NCBI GenBank assembly: GCA_018001015.1
Contig: JAGNIV010000001.1
Coordinates: 186,001 to 250,000 of the forward strand
DNA length: 64,000 nucleotides
DNA from: Phenylobacterium sp.
Lineage (GTDB): Bacteria > Pseudomonadota > Alphaproteobacteria > Caulobacterales > Caulobacteraceae
Reading direction: 5' to 3'
Positions within the stretch are counted from its first letter, which is position 1, and every line of letters starts with the position of its first letter. The position numbers were made by a program, and so were the translations under genes. Below are positions 15,499 to 25,028 of the stretch, one piece after another. The notes under the pieces were generated by a model. The model was not told where the DNA came from. It ran no database searches and worked only from the letters and a program-made list of their open reading frames with translations.

Positions 15499-17601
15499 CT
15501 AGAAGCTGTAGGTGACGCCCGCGCGAACCGTGCGCCCCGGCAGGGGGGCGATGTCCTTCAGGAAGGAGGTGTGTTCGCGCGCCTGCTCGTTGGTCAGGTT
15601 GCGGCCGTCGAGGAAGACCTTGACGTCCTGATCGGCCAGCGGGCGGTACGAGACCCGGGCGCTCAGCAAGGTATAGGCGTCCGTCGTTAGCTCGAAGGCG
15701 CTGAGGCGATCCTGCTCGGCGACGTAGCGGACCTCCACCTGGCCCTCCAGGCGGGGCGCAGTCCACACGACGCGTCCAGTCACCGAATAAGGCGGGATGC
15801 GCGCGGGCGGCCCGGCGTCGGTCTGGCCATGGACGTAGTCGTATGAGCCCTCGAGGGCCAGGACGCCGTCGCCGTGGCGCCAGACATCGTAGGTCCCCTC
15901 CAACTCGCCGCCGTAGAACCGGGCGTCGGACTGGATGAAGCGCACCACCGGCAGTTCGCCGGCGGGGTCGAGAACCCCGGCGTCGTCCACCAGGTCGCCG
16001 GTCCGCGCCTCGTCGATGAAGCCCGTGTAGTCGGCGCTGTAGATGTGAGCCTCGATCTTGCCGTTGGCGCCGGTCCAGCGGAGCGTCGCCTCCAGGGACG
16101 TGACCTGCTCGGCGTCCAGGGTTGGGTCGCCGATCTCATAGGACCCCGTGCCGCCGTGCGGCCCGTCGGCGAAGAGCTCGAACTCGGTGGGGGCGCGGGC
16201 GTTGTGGGCCAGGCTGAGGCCCAGGAACCAGTCGCTGGCCGGCCGCCAGAACACCGAGACCGAGACCGAGGCGTTGGTGAAGTCCTGCTTGCCCGCAGCC
16301 GCGGCCCAGTTGACCCCATAACCGGCGGCGGCGTCGCTGGTGGGGCGACCGGTCAGCTTGGCGTCCAGGGTGCGGGTGTCGATCCGCAGACCGCCCTCCA
16401 CGCCCCAGCCGTCACGGTCGAGGCGCTGGAGGACGAAGGCGCCCACCTCGCTGATCTCGACCGGAGGAATGAAGGCCTCGCCGCCGAGCGCCTCGAAGTC
16501 GCGCCCCAGGATCTGGACGCCCACCGCGCCCTTCCAGCCATCATGTTCACGCTGAACCAGTTCAAGGCGGCCCTCGGCGCCCTTGGACAGGAAAGTGGTT
16601 CCGACCGCGCCGCCGTCGACCGCGATCTCCTGGTGCTCGTAATCGGCATAGCCCACGGAGACACGGGCCTTGTCGAAGGGGCCCAGATCCAGCGCCGTTT
16701 CGCCTCGCAGGTCGTAGCGGGTCTGCTTGAGGTCAATGAAGACCGGCCCCTCTTCGGGCGGCGGGCCGACCTGAACGATCTGCGCGAACGGCACGCCATA
16801 GCTGGTCTCGGTGCGCTTGACCGACGCGCCGATGTATCCGGCGGCCCCGACGTAGGAGAGGCCGGCCCCATAGGCGGTCAGATCCACGGCCGTGTTGCGG
16901 ACCACGCGGTCGGCCAGCGCCGTGACGCCGTTGGCGGCCTCATACCTGGAAGAGACCGGATTGACCGGGGCGTCGTAGTCCCCGCTCTCACGACGGACGG
17001 CGTCCAGGGCCACGACCCAGGGGCCCTTCCCCGCCTTCAGGCCGGCGGAGACCGAATAGCTGTCGTCCACCGAACCATAGGAGGCGCCGACATGGCCGTC
17101 GGCGCCGCCGCTGGCCGGCGTCGAGGGCACGCGCTCGTCGAGCATGTTGACCACCCCGCCGATGGCCGAGCCGCCATGGGCCAGGGTCGAAGGGCCGCGC
17201 AGGATCTCGATCCGTGACGCCTCGCCCGGATCGGAGGCTACCGCGTGGTCGGGGGACAGGGAGCTGGCGTCCACCAGGCCGACCCCGTTCTGCAGGATCA
17301 TGACCCGCGGGCCCGACAGGCCGCGGATGATCGGGCGGCTGGCGCCGGGGCTGTAGGCGGTGGAGCGTATGCCCGGCATGCCGTTCAGCAGGTCGCCGAT
17401 CCCCACCGGCGCCGCGGTGGCCAGATGTTCCTGGGTGATGATGTTGATGTGGGTGGTGGCGCTGTCGAGGGAGACGGCATAGGGCGCGCCGGTGACCACC
17501 AGCTCCGAAACCGTGGGGGCGCCGGCATCGTCGGCCAGGGCCTGACCGGCACAGAGAGCAGACATGCCGACGGCGGCGAGGAGAAGCGTTTTGGCGCGCA
17601 T
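15499..17601 (-). CDS. TonB-dependent receptor, probable zinc (ZnuD-like) type
   Basis: A 700-residue outer-membrane receptor. Residues 1-23 are a signal peptide (ends GQALA). An N-terminal plug follows (SELVVTGAPY, then GIGDLLNGMPGI and RGPSTLAHGGSAIGGVVNM), then a 22-strand barrel ending in the terminal aromatic F. The C-terminal stretch HTSFLKDIAPLPGR is typical of ZnuD-like receptors. A near-perfect Zur-like palindrome lies just upstream (17636-17652), so zinc is the best substrate guess. The ATG at 17601 gives a clean signal peptide; a GTG at 17634 is possible. The Ton operon is downstream on the same strand. Confidence 0.9.
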   Translation of the reverse strand: MRAKTLLLAAVGMSALCAGQALADDAGAPTVSELVVTGAPYAVSLDSATTHINIITQEHLATAAPVGIGDLLNGMPGIRSTAYSPGASRPIIRGLSGPRVMILQNGVGLVDASSLSPDHAVASDPGEASRIEILRGPSTLAHGGSAIGGVVNMLDERVPSTPASGGADGHVGASYGSVDDSYSVSAGLKAGKGPWVVALDAVRRESGDYDAPVNPVSSRYEAANGVTALADRVVRNTAVDLTAYGAGLSYVGAAGYIGASVKRTETSYGVPFAQIVQVGPPPEEGPVFIDLKQTRYDLRGETALDLGPFDKARVSVGYADYEHQEIAVDGGAVGTTFLSKGAEGRLELVQREHDGWKGAVGVQILGRDFEALGGEAFIPPVEISEVGAFVLQRLDRDGWGVEGGLRIDTRTLDAKLTGRPTSDAAAGYGVNWAAAAGKQDFTNASVSVSVFWRPASDWFLGLSLAHNARAPTEFELFADGPHGGTGSYEIGDPTLDAEQVTSLEATLRWTGANGKIEAHIYSADYTGFIDEARTGDLVDDAGVLDPAGELPVVRFIQSDARFYGGELEGTYDVWRHGDGVLALEGSYDYVHGQTDAGPPARIPPYSVTGRVVWTAPRLEGQVEVRYVAEQDRLSAFELTTDAYTLLSARVSYRPLADQDVKVFLDGRNLTNEQAREHTSFLKDIAPLPGRTVRAGVTYSF

Positions 17602-17635
17602 GCGGGAACCCCTGGAAGCAATTCCGGAGTCCACT

Positions 17636-17652
17636 ATGTTATATCATAACAT
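17636..17652. promoter_or_regulatory. Zur-box-like palindrome upstream of the TonB-dependent receptor
   Basis: ATGTTAT (17636-17642) and ATAACAT (17646-17652) are exact inverted copies separated by ATC. The sequence matches the GTTAT/ATAAC half-sites reported for Zur operators in alphaproteobacteria. It ends 35 bp upstream of the receptor ATG, where it would overlap the promoter and allow repression when zinc is plentiful. Confidence 0.7.
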
Positions 17653-17726
17653 CTCTCAAGCGATTTCGATTTGGCGCCTTGAGATGTCCGGCGACGCCGC
17701 CGTTCCGAGCAGGCGCCGCCTCATAT

Positions 17727-19661
17727 TCACCCCCGCCGCGCCACCCGCGTGAGGTAATCCTTTCGATTGAGGGGGTTGTTGTCGGTGCGCGGCCGGGTCG
17801 GGATCTCGCCGCGGACAGGCCGGTAGTGATCGAAGGCGGCCGTCAGTACCCCCTCCCCGCGCGTCAGGCCCGGCAACTGCTGTTGCAGGTCGTGGATCCG
17901 GGCGGCGGATATGTCACCCTCCAGCCAGCAGGCGCCCCCACGCATCTCTGGCACCCCCGCCGAGGCGCCCAGCCTGGCCAGGACCGGAAGTATGGGCCCC
18001 AGCAGGTCGGCGGGGAGCTCCAGGCCGAACCGGTGGACCGGCTCGCAGACCTGGACGCCAGCCCGCTTCAAGGCGGCCATCAGCACCAGGGGCGTGAGGT
18101 TGCGATGCTCGGAGGGCGTGCTGGTGGCCCAGTCCCGGTAGCGGATGCCGTGGGTCATGGTCACCTTGCAGTCGGTCACCCGCCAGCCGTGAAGGCCCTG
18201 GCCCAGGGTCTCGCGCACGCTCTCCTCCACCGCCTTGTGGAACGAGAGCGGCAAGGAGCCGAACTCGACCTCAAGCTGGAACGCCACCCCGCTGTCCAGC
18301 GGCGCCGGCTCGACCCGCAGGCCGATGGTGGCGATGAAGGGATAGGGGGCCTGCTCGATGGCGGTTCCCACGCCGACCGGCCGCTCCACGCAGATCATAC
18401 GGGTCTCGCGGAACGCCGCCTCGACTCCGTAGTCTTGAGCCAGGGTCTCGCCGATCACCTCCTTCTGCACCTCGCCATAGAGAGAGACGAAGATCTCCTG
18501 GCGCTCATCATCCTGACGCAGGTTGATCAGAGGATCCTGCTCGGCGAGCTGGATGAGGGCGGCATGAAGCGCGCGCCGGTCCTCGGGACGGCGCGAATAG
18601 ATCACCGTCTCCAGGGTGGGCGGAGCGAAGTGGTGACGGGGCCCATCCGCTCGTGGGGCGCCGATGGCGTCGCCGATCTGGATGCCGGCCAGACCCCACA
18701 GCTTGGCGATCTGCCCGGCGACGGCGGTGTCCCGGGGGACGGCCGGCCCCCGGTCGAAGACCTGGAGGCTGGTGAGCTTGGCGCTGCCACCCTGGCCGAA
18801 CGCCAGCCGATCGCGCACATGCAGCGCGCCGGAGAACAGGCGGGCATAGGCGATCTTCTCCCCGGCCGGACCGCGCTCCACCTTGAACACCGTGCCGGAG
18901 ACCGGCGCCTCGGCGTCCCCCTCGGTGGCGGGCAGCAGGGTGATGATCGCGGCCATCAGATCGTCCACGCCGGCGCCGGTGATGGCCGAGCCCAGGAAGA
19001 CCGGATGCGCCCTTCCCTGACGCGTCTGACGCTTCAAAGCCTTGCGAAGCCGCCCGTAGGACAGGCCGTCCCCCTCCAGATAGGCCGCCAGCAGCGTGTC
19101 GTCCTGCCCGGCCAGGCGATCGGACAGACGCTCGGCGTCGGAGGGGCCGAAAGGCGCGAAGGCCGCGTCTCGTTCGCCGGCCCCCTGCGCCAGCCCCATG
19201 GGCACGATGGCTGGGGTCAGGCGTTCGGCTATGCCCCGCAGCACCCGGTCGGGGTCCGCGCCGCGCCGGTCGATCTTGTTGATGAAGATCAGGGTGGGGA
19301 TGCGCAGCCTTTGCAGGGTTCGCATCAGCACCCGGGTCTGGGCCTGGACGCCCTCCACGGCCGAGACCACCAGCACCGCGCCGTCCAGGACGCTCAGCAC
19401 CCGCTCCACCTCGGCGATGAAATCCGGGTGGCCGGGGGTGTCGATCAGATTGACCGCCACATCGCCCATCACGAAGGACGCCACCGCGGCCTTGATGGTG
19501 ATGCCGCGCCGCCGCTCCTGATCGAGCGAGTCGGTCTGGGTGTTTCCGCCGTCGACGCTGCCGATCTCGTCGATGACGCCGGCGCCGTAGAGCAGCCGTT
19601 CTGTCAGGCTCGTCTTACCGGCGTCGACATGCGCCAGGATTCCCAAGTTCAACGTACGCAT
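17727..19661 (-). CDS. Translational GTPase of the Tet(M)/Otr(A) ribosomal-protection family
   Basis: A 644-residue EF-G paralogue, the length of Tet(M). G motifs are present: AHVDAGKTS (about 10-18), DTPGHPDF and NKIDR. The start GSVDGGNTQTDSLDQERRRGITI and the end NPLNRKDYLTRV follow the Tet(M)/Otr(A) pattern rather than EF-G. Family members displace tetracycline from the ribosome. In Tet(M) the domain IV tip loop carries a Ser-Pro-Val; here the equivalent reads RDWATSTP, so resistance activity is uncertain. No transposon or plasmid sequence surrounds it. It may be an intrinsic resistance or housekeeping factor. Confidence 0.82.
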   Translation of the reverse strand: MRTLNLGILAHVDAGKTSLTERLLYGAGVIDEIGSVDGGNTQTDSLDQERRRGITIKAAVASFVMGDVAVNLIDTPGHPDFIAEVERVLSVLDGAVLVVSAVEGVQAQTRVLMRTLQRLRIPTLIFINKIDRRGADPDRVLRGIAERLTPAIVPMGLAQGAGERDAAFAPFGPSDAERLSDRLAGQDDTLLAAYLEGDGLSYGRLRKALKRQTRQGRAHPVFLGSAITGAGVDDLMAAIITLLPATEGDAEAPVSGTVFKVERGPAGEKIAYARLFSGALHVRDRLAFGQGGSAKLTSLQVFDRGPAVPRDTAVAGQIAKLWGLAGIQIGDAIGAPRADGPRHHFAPPTLETVIYSRRPEDRRALHAALIQLAEQDPLINLRQDDERQEIFVSLYGEVQKEVIGETLAQDYGVEAAFRETRMICVERPVGVGTAIEQAPYPFIATIGLRVEPAPLDSGVAFQLEVEFGSLPLSFHKAVEESVRETLGQGLHGWRVTDCKVTMTHGIRYRDWATSTPSEHRNLTPLVLMAALKRAGVQVCEPVHRFGLELPADLLGPILPVLARLGASAGVPEMRGGACWLEGDISAARIHDLQQQLPGLTRGEGVLTAAFDHYRPVRGEIPTRPRTDNNPLNRKDYLTRVARRG

Positions 19662-19795
19662 TCCGCCCCATGTCCTCTTGAAGGGTCATTCCCGTCTCGA
19701 TGGTCATGAAGGGTCGGCGCATGGGTCTCTCCTTGGGGCGGTAGCCTCGCAGCGAGTACAGATCACCCCGTTCTCCGGGGCAACCGGAATCTTGG

Positions 19796-22075
19796 CTAGG
19801 GCATCCGGCCGGTGCTGGCCTCCACGACGGCGAGCGCCGTGAGGTTGACGATCCCCCGGGCGGTGACGCTGGGGGGCAGGACGTGGACCGGCTTGGACAT
19901 GCCCAGCAGCATCGGCCCGACCAGCAGAGCGTTGGTCGAGGCCTGGAGAAGCGTCAGGCTGATATTGGCCGCGTCCAGGTTGGGCATGACCAGCAGGTTG
20001 GCCGCGCCCTTCAGCCGGGAATCGCTGACCAGCCGGTTGCGCTGATACTCCAGCAGGGCGGCGTCGGCGTGCATCTCGCCGTCCACCTCCAGCTCCGGCG
20101 CCTGGACGCGCAGCAGGGCCAGGGCCTGACGCATCTTCCGCGCGCTGGGGGAATTGGACGCCCCGAAGCTGGAATGGGAGAGCAGCGCCGCCTTGGGCTC
20201 GAGACCGAAGCCGCGCACCGTGTCGGCGGCCAACAGAGTCATCTCGGCGATCTGCTCGGCGGTGGGATCGGGGTTCATATGCGTGTCGCAGATGAACAGC
20301 ACGCCCTCCCGGGTGATCAGGGCCGACAGCGCGTGAATGCGATCGACGCCCGGCCGGCGCGCGATGATCGGCATGACGTAGGTCATGTGCTGCCACCAGT
20401 CTCCCGACCCGCCGCAGAGCGCGGCGTCGACCTGGCCGCTTTCCAGCAGCATGGCGGCGGTGACGGTGGGACGGCGCTCGACCCGGCGCGCGGCGGCGGC
20501 CGGCGGCGCGCCCCTACGGCTGACCAGGCTCTGATAGCGGGCGGTCAGGGGCGCGAAGATCTCGTGGTCCTGGTTGGGGTCGAGGATCTCGATGTGGGTG
20601 TCGAGCTTCATGCGCAGGCCCAGTGCGGCGATGCGCGCCAGGATCACCTCGCGGCGGCCCACCAGGACGGGCCGCGCCAGCCCCTCGTCCACCACCGTCT
20701 GCACGGCGCGCAGGACACGGTCGTCCTCGCCCTCGGCATAGGCGACCTTCTTGGTGGCCTTGCGGGCGGCGTCGAAGATCGGCCGCATCAGCTGGCCCGA
20801 GCGGTAGACGAAGCGCTCCAGCTGGGTGCGGTAGGCGGCGAAGTCGGCGATGGGCCGCCGCGCGACCCCGGTCTCCATGGCCGCCCTGGCCACGGCCGGC
20901 GCGATCTGCAGGATCAGGCGCGGGTCGAAGGGCTTGGGGATGATGTACTCGCGCCCGAACAGCGGCGCGGCCCCGCCATAGGCGGCGGCCACCACTTCCG
21001 ACGCCTCGGCGCGCGCGAGTGAGGCGATGGCCTCGACGGCGGCCAGTTTCATGGCCTCATTGATCTCACTGGCCCCGACATCCAGGGCGCCCCGAAACAC
21101 GAAGGGGAAGCAGAGGACGTTGTTGACCTGGTTGGGATAGTCGCTGCGGCCCGTGGCGACGATGGCGTCGGGCCGGGCGGCGGCCACCAGCTCGGGCAGG
21201 ATCTCCGGCTCGGGATTGGCCATGGCCAGGATCAGCGGATTGGGCGCCAGCAGGGGCAGCCACTCGGCCTTGAACACCCGGGGCGCCGACAGCCCCAGGA
21301 ACACGTCGGCGCCCGACAGCACCTCCGGCAGGGTCCGGGCGTCGGTCGCCCGCGCATAGGCGGCCATGTTGGGCGGCATGTCGGGCTCGCGGCCCTGATA
21401 GACCACGCCCTTGATGTCGGTGAGCGTGATGTTCTCGGGCTTCAGCCCCATCGCCACCAGCAGGTCGACGCAGGCGAGCGCCGCGGCCCCGGCGCCGGAG
21501 GTCACCAGCTTGATCTCGGCGAGCGTCTTACCCTGCAGCACCAGGGCGTTGCGGACGGCGGCGGCGCAGACGATGGCGGTGCCGTGCTGGTCGTCGTGGA
21601 AGACCGGGATGTTCATCCGCTGGCGCAGGGCGCGCTCGATGGCGAAGCACTCCGGCGCCTTGATGTCCTCCAGGTTGATGCCCCCGAAGGTGGGCTCCAG
21701 CGAGGCGACGATGTCGACGAAGCGGTCAGGGTCCAGCGCGTCGACCTCAAGGTCGAAGACGTCGATGCCGGCGAACTTCTTGAAGAGCACCGCCTTGCCC
21801 TCCATCACCGGCTTGCTGGCCAGCGGGCCGATATTGCCCAGGCCCAGGACCGCCGTGCCGTTGGAGATCACCGCCACCAGGTTGGCGCGCGCGGTATAGT
21901 CGTCGGCGGCGGCCGGATCGGCGACGATCGCCTCGCAGGCCGCGGCCACGCCGGGCGAATAGGCCAGCGCCAGATCACGCTGGGTGTCCATCCGCTTGGT
22001 AGGCTCCACCGACAGCTTCCCCGGCCGGGGAAGGCGGTGATAGTCCAGCGCGGCCTTGCGGAAGTCGTCGTCCAT
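19796..22075 (-). CDS. maeB: NADP-dependent malic enzyme with C-terminal phosphotransacetylase-like domain
   Basis: A 759-residue fusion typical of proteobacterial MaeB. The malic enzyme domain fills about residues 1-430 ([27 protein letters not shown], then the substrate and metal region [10 protein letters not shown]). A phosphotransacetylase-like domain (about 435-759) is thought to be regulatory rather than catalytic. It converts malate to pyruvate with NADPH formation. Single gene between the GTPase gene and tRNA-Phe. Confidence 0.93.
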   Translation of the reverse strand: MDDDFRKAALDYHRLPRPGKLSVEPTKRMDTQRDLALAYSPGVAAACEAIVADPAAADDYTARANLVAVISNGTAVLGLGNIGPLASKPVMEGKAVLFKKFAGIDVFDLEVDALDPDRFVDIVASLEPTFGGINLEDIKAPECFAIERALRQRMNIPVFHDDQHGTAIVCAAAVRNALVLQGKTLAEIKLVTSGAGAAALACVDLLVAMGLKPENITLTDIKGVVYQGREPDMPPNMAAYARATDARTLPEVLSGADVFLGLSAPRVFKAEWLPLLAPNPLILAMANPEPEILPELVAAARPDAIVATGRSDYPNQVNNVLCFPFVFRGALDVGASEINEAMKLAAVEAIASLARAEASEVVAAAYGGAAPLFGREYIIPKPFDPRLILQIAPAVARAAMETGVARRPIADFAAYRTQLERFVYRSGQLMRPIFDAARKATKKVAYAEGEDDRVLRAVQTVVDEGLARPVLVGRREVILARIAALGLRMKLDTHIEILDPNQDHEIFAPLTARYQSLVSRRGAPPAAAARRVERRPTVTAAMLLESGQVDAALCGGSGDWWQHMTYVMPIIARRPGVDRIHALSALITREGVLFICDTHMNPDPTAEQIAEMTLLAADTVRGFGLEPKAALLSHSSFGASNSPSARKMRQALALLRVQAPELEVDGEMHADAALLEYQRNRLVSDSRLKGAANLLVMPNLDAANISLTLLQASTNALLVGPMLLGMSKPVHVLPPSVTARGIVNLTALAVVEASTGRMP

Positions 22076-22172
22076 GATCGTCAGGTCTCCTGGAGAGACC
22101 TCTGGGACGATGCGGCGGCATCTTCAAGGCCTACGAGGCCCCAAGGGGTGCGTAATGATGTTCTGAGGGAAG

Positions 22173-22248
22173 TGGTGCCTGGGGGCGGATTCGAACCACC
22201 GACACGTGGATTTTCAATCCACTGCTCTACCAACTGAGCTACCCAGGC
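22173..22248 (-). tRNA. tRNA-Phe (GAA)
   Basis: On the minus strand the acceptor starts GCCTGGG, and the anticodon stem GTGGA/TCCAC encloses TTGAAAA with anticodon GAA. The T-loop is TTCGAAT and CCA is encoded. The full 76-nt cloverleaf is conventional. Confidence 0.96.
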
Positions 22249-22290
22249 CCGGAGCCTTCTTCAATGAAAAAGGCTCGGAATTCTTAGTTG

Positions 22291-22339
22291 GAGCGCGACG
22301 GTCGCCTGAACCGGTATCCACTTCAGGCTGTCACGCTCC
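22291..22339 (-). repeat. Copy 1 of a 47-bp dispersed palindromic element
   Basis: The minus strand carries GACAGCCTGAAGTGGAT followed by ACCGGTTCAGGCGACCGTCGCGC. The same element recurs at 38757-38803 on the plus strand with about two mismatches. GCCTGAA and TTCAGGC inside it are inverted copies that can form a stem. It lies between tRNA-Phe and yacG. Confidence 0.7.
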
Positions 22340-22403
22340 GTGCCCCGCCTTCGCGGGAGCCGCGTCTATAAAAGAGGGTCGGGGCGGTGTCCAGCGAGGA
22401 GCA

Positions 22404-22577
22404 TCAATTCCCGTCATCCTCGTCGTGGAGGCTGTCGGCCTCGTCCTCCTCCACCGGAATCGCATAGCTCCCCACCAGCCAGCGCTGCAGGTCCACGTCG
22501 GAACAGCGGCGCGAGCAGAAGGGCCGGTACTCCACCGAGCCGGGCTTCTTGCAGATGGGACAGGGGGCGGCGGTCAT
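22404..22577 (-). CDS. yacG: DNA gyrase inhibitor YacG (zinc-ribbon protein)
   Basis: A 57-residue protein that is easy to miss. It has four zinc-ligand cysteines in CPICKK and FCSRRCSDVDL, then RWLVGSYAIP, the standard YacG pattern, and an acidic tail. In E. coli YacG binds GyrB and blocks DNA binding by gyrase. The start (ATG, 22575-22577) overlaps the stop of the RNase gene, and yacG is the last gene of the maf-rng-yacG run. Confidence 0.9.
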   Translation of the reverse strand: MTAAPCPICKKPGSVEYRPFCSRRCSDVDLQRWLVGSYAIPVEEDEADSLHDEDDGN

Positions 22578-23605
22578 CGCACGTCCAGCCGGTCGCGGGG
22601 CCCGTCGGGGTTGGTCTCGATGACGAACCGGGCGCCGATGCGCGAGGCGAGAGTCTCGGCATGGGGCTTGGCCGCCTTGGCCACCGAGGGCGCGCAGGTG
22701 GCCACCAGCCGTCCGCCCGGATCGCTGGCGGCGGCGGCCTCCAGGCGGCGGATCAGGCGCAGGGCCAGGGTCAGGTCCGAAAGCCCCCCTGCCCCGTCGC
22801 CCAGGATATCGCGGATGGCGCGGCCCCGGCGCGGCACGGTCATCTCCATGGTGCCGAAGCGGCCCACCGGGCCGATGGCGACGCCGGGATTGTCGGGGGC
22901 GAAGGCGGTGCGGGCGGCCGTCAGCAGGGCGTTGCCGTCATGGCCGCGCCCCACCAGGTCGATGACCACGATGCCGCCCAGGCCCTTCAGCCGCAGCAGA
23001 CGGGCGGATTCGGCCAGGGCCGTGTGATTGGCCTGCCGGGTGACGCGCTTGACGTCCTGGCCCTTGCGCTCCCCCACATCGACGTCGATGGCCACCAGGG
23101 CGCGGGTCGGCTCGATGGCCAGGTCGCCGCCGCCGGGCAGCGGATGGAAGGTCTCCAGGGCCTCGGCCTCGGCGGCGTCAGCCATGGCGCGCGCCTCGCG
23201 GCCCTCGATGATCGTGGTGTCGCGGGCGAAGAAGGTGAGTTGCTCGGCGATGTCCGGCGCGGCGGCCAGCAGGCGCGGCTTGCCCTCCGCCGGGCCGATC
23301 AGGCGCACGGTGGCCAGCTTGCCGTCGCGGGGCTCGCTGCGGATCTCCACCTCGATCGCCTGGCCCTCGACGGGGCGGGCGTCCGGCTTGAAGCTCATCA
23401 GGGCCTCGACGCCGCCGAGGTCGATGAAGGCCGAGGCGAAGGCCGGCTCCACCTTACGCACCCGGCCCACCAGCCGCGCGCCCAGTTGGGTCAGCGGGCC
23501 GTCGCCGTCGCGGGCGATCAGCAGGCGTTCCGGCGCGCCGTCCAGCGTGACGACCCCGCGGGTCTCGCCGATTCCGCGGTCCAGGTAGAGCTTCCTCACG
23601 CTCAT
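22574..23605 (-). CDS. Short ribonuclease E/G family protein
   Basis: A 343-residue RNase E/G-type protein, shorter than RNase G (about 490). An S1-like part (VGRVRKVEPAFASAFIDLGG) is followed by the nuclease region with GLGGIVVIDL, where the Asp matches a catalytic residue of RNase E. RFGTMEMT follows. The zinc-link and the C-terminal scaffold are missing. Its start overlaps the maf stop and its end overlaps the yacG start. It is probably an accessory rRNA or mRNA processing enzyme, with the main RNase E elsewhere. Confidence 0.85.
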   Translation of the reverse strand: MSVRKLYLDRGIGETRGVVTLDGAPERLLIARDGDGPLTQLGARLVGRVRKVEPAFASAFIDLGGVEALMSFKPDARPVEGQAIEVEIRSEPRDGKLATVRLIGPAEGKPRLLAAAPDIAEQLTFFARDTTIIEGREARAMADAAEAEALETFHPLPGGGDLAIEPTRALVAIDVDVGERKGQDVKRVTRQANHTALAESARLLRLKGLGGIVVIDLVGRGHDGNALLTAARTAFAPDNPGVAIGPVGRFGTMEMTVPRRGRAIRDILGDGAGGLSDLTLALRLIRRLEAAAASDPGGRLVATCAPSVAKAAKPHAETLASRIGARFVIETNPDGPRDRLDVR

Positions 23606-24183
23606 GGCCGCACGTATCCCAAGCCGGTCAGCAGGTTCAGCGTCTCGTAGAGCGGCAGGCCGACCACGGCGGGATAGGAGCCCTGCAGCGACATCACGAA
23701 GGCGCCGGCCCGGCCCTGGATGGCGTAGCCACCGGCCTTGCCGATCCCCTCGCCGCTGGCGAGATAGGCCGCGATCTCGGCCAGCGTCAGACGCTTGACG
23801 TGCAGGCGGCTCTCCACCAGCCGGCTGGCGACCCGGCCGTCCGGCGCCTGCAGCGCCACGGCGGTCAGCACCTTGTGAGCCCGGCCCGACAGCAGCTCCA
23901 GGCAGGCGCGGCCCTGCGCCTCGGTCTCCACCTTGGGCAGGACGCGGCGGCCCACCGCCACCACCGTGTCGGCGGCCAGCACATAGGCGTCCGGCTGCCC
24001 GGCGGCGACCTTGGCCGCCTTGGCCACGGCCAGCCGCAGCGCCAGCAGGCGCGGCGTCTCGTTGGGAAGTGGGGTTTCGTCGATCTCGGCGGCCACGACG
24101 GCGTCCGGTTTGAGATCGATCTGAGCCAGAAGATCGAGCCGCCTGGGGCTCGCGGAGGCCAGCACCAGGCGCGGCGTCGTCAT
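23602..24183 (-). CDS. maf: Maf-like nucleoside triphosphate pyrophosphatase
   Basis: A 193-residue Maf/HAM1-superfamily house-cleaning enzyme that hydrolyses non-canonical or methylated NTPs. The N-terminal LASASPRR and the central AADTVV motif are present, with the KAGGYAIQGRAG region. Length is normal. It overlaps the RNase gene by 4 nt (ATGA) and lies 16 nt after infA, an order common in alphaproteobacteria. Confidence 0.92.
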   Translation of the reverse strand: MTTPRLVLASASPRRLDLLAQIDLKPDAVVAAEIDETPLPNETPRLLALRLAVAKAAKVAAGQPDAYVLAADTVVAVGRRVLPKVETEAQGRACLELLSGRAHKVLTAVALQAPDGRVASRLVESRLHVKRLTLAEIAAYLASGEGIGKAGGYAIQGRAGAFVMSLQGSYPAVVGLPLYETLNLLTGLGYVRP

Positions 24184-24199
24184 CGGGAGCGAACGCCCG

Positions 24200-24418
24200 C
24201 TAGCGGACGCGGAAGGTGATGCGGCCCTTGGTCAGGTCGTAGGGGGTCATCTCCACCAGGACCTTGTCACCGGCCGAAACCCGGATGCGGTTCTTGCGCA
24301 TCTTGCCGGCGGTGTGAGCGATGATCTCGTGATCATTCTCGAGCTTCACGCGGAAGGTCGCGTTGGGCAGGACTTCACTGACCGTGCCCGGAAACTCCAA
24401 AAGTTCTTCTTTAGCCAT
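24200..24418 (-). CDS. infA: Translation initiation factor IF-1
   Basis: A 72-residue OB-fold protein, [11 protein letters not shown] onward, with the conserved KMRKNRIRV and [18 protein letters not shown] segments. It occupies the ribosomal A site during initiation. The ATG at 24418 is the family start; upstream in-frame codons are not conserved. First of the infA-maf-RNase-yacG run. Confidence 0.97.
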   Translation of the reverse strand: MAKEELLEFPGTVSEVLPNATFRVKLENDHEIIAHTAGKMRKNRIRVSAGDKVLVEMTPYDLTKGRITFRVR

Positions 24419-24570
24419 GCAGGCTCCAAATAGACGCCGATAAAAGTCGAACGGCCCACGCCTGAATCGGGGGGCGCGAGCCGTGGGAGAGGCCTCTATC
24501 ATAACGCGGAGCCCGCCGCACGGTCGGAAAACACATGGTCTGCGCCGCTGACGGAGCGCTTCGGAGGCGC

Positions 24571-25023
24571 CTAGCGCGGAAACCGCTGGGCGATGTGGGC
24601 GGCGAGCGTGTCGCGCACCTCGCGATAGGCCGCCAGCCGCGCCTCTCGCGAGCCCTCCACCAGGGTGGGGTCGAAGGTCGGCCAGTATTCGATCTCCGCC
24701 GCCCTTCCCCGTGTCATCTCCACCGCGCGGTGCTGCGACTCCGGAGTGAGCGAGATGACCAGGTCGAAGGACGAATCCTCCAGGTCGTCGAAGGTCTTGG
24801 GCTGATGGCTGGCCAGATCGACGCTGAGTTCGGCCATCACCGCCTCGACGAAGGGATCGGCCCCGTCGGCCTCATCCCGCTTCAGACCGCAGCTGTCGAC
24901 ATAGACACGATCGCCCAGGGCGCGCTTCATCAGCGCCTCGGCCATGGGTGAGCGCACACGGTTGAAATTGCAGGCGAAGAGCACCGCGCCGGGCAACGGC
25001 GGGGCGGACGGGTCAGCGGCCAT
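24571..25023 (-). CDS. Low-molecular-weight protein-tyrosine-phosphatase-like protein
   Basis: A 150-residue LMW-PTP/arsenate-reductase-fold protein. The P-loop CNFNRVR (C18, R24) is a CX5R active site, and YWPTFDP near the C-terminus carries the general-acid Asp. Phosphatase is more likely than arsenate reductase because the extra arsenate-reducing cysteines are not evident. ATG at 25023 lies 5 nt after the UPF0262 stop, so the two are cotranscribed. Confidence 0.88.
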   Translation of the reverse strand: MAADPSAPPLPGAVLFACNFNRVRSPMAEALMKRALGDRVYVDSCGLKRDEADGADPFVEAVMAELSVDLASHQPKTFDDLEDSSFDLVISLTPESQHRAVEMTRGRAAEIEYWPTFDPTLVEGSREARLAAYREVRDTLAAHIAQRFPR

Positions 25024-25028
25024 CGAAC

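Noticed and set aside
15224-15766. Open frame of 180 codons opposite/overlapping the receptor end
   Set aside because: It overlaps the receptor coding region in another frame and has low-complexity Ala/Pro/Arg composition typical of high-GC shadow frames.
17679-19709. 676-codon plus-strand frame across the Tet(M)-like gene
   Set aside because: It is the antisense shadow of the GTPase gene; its Gly/Gln/His-rich translation matches no protein family.
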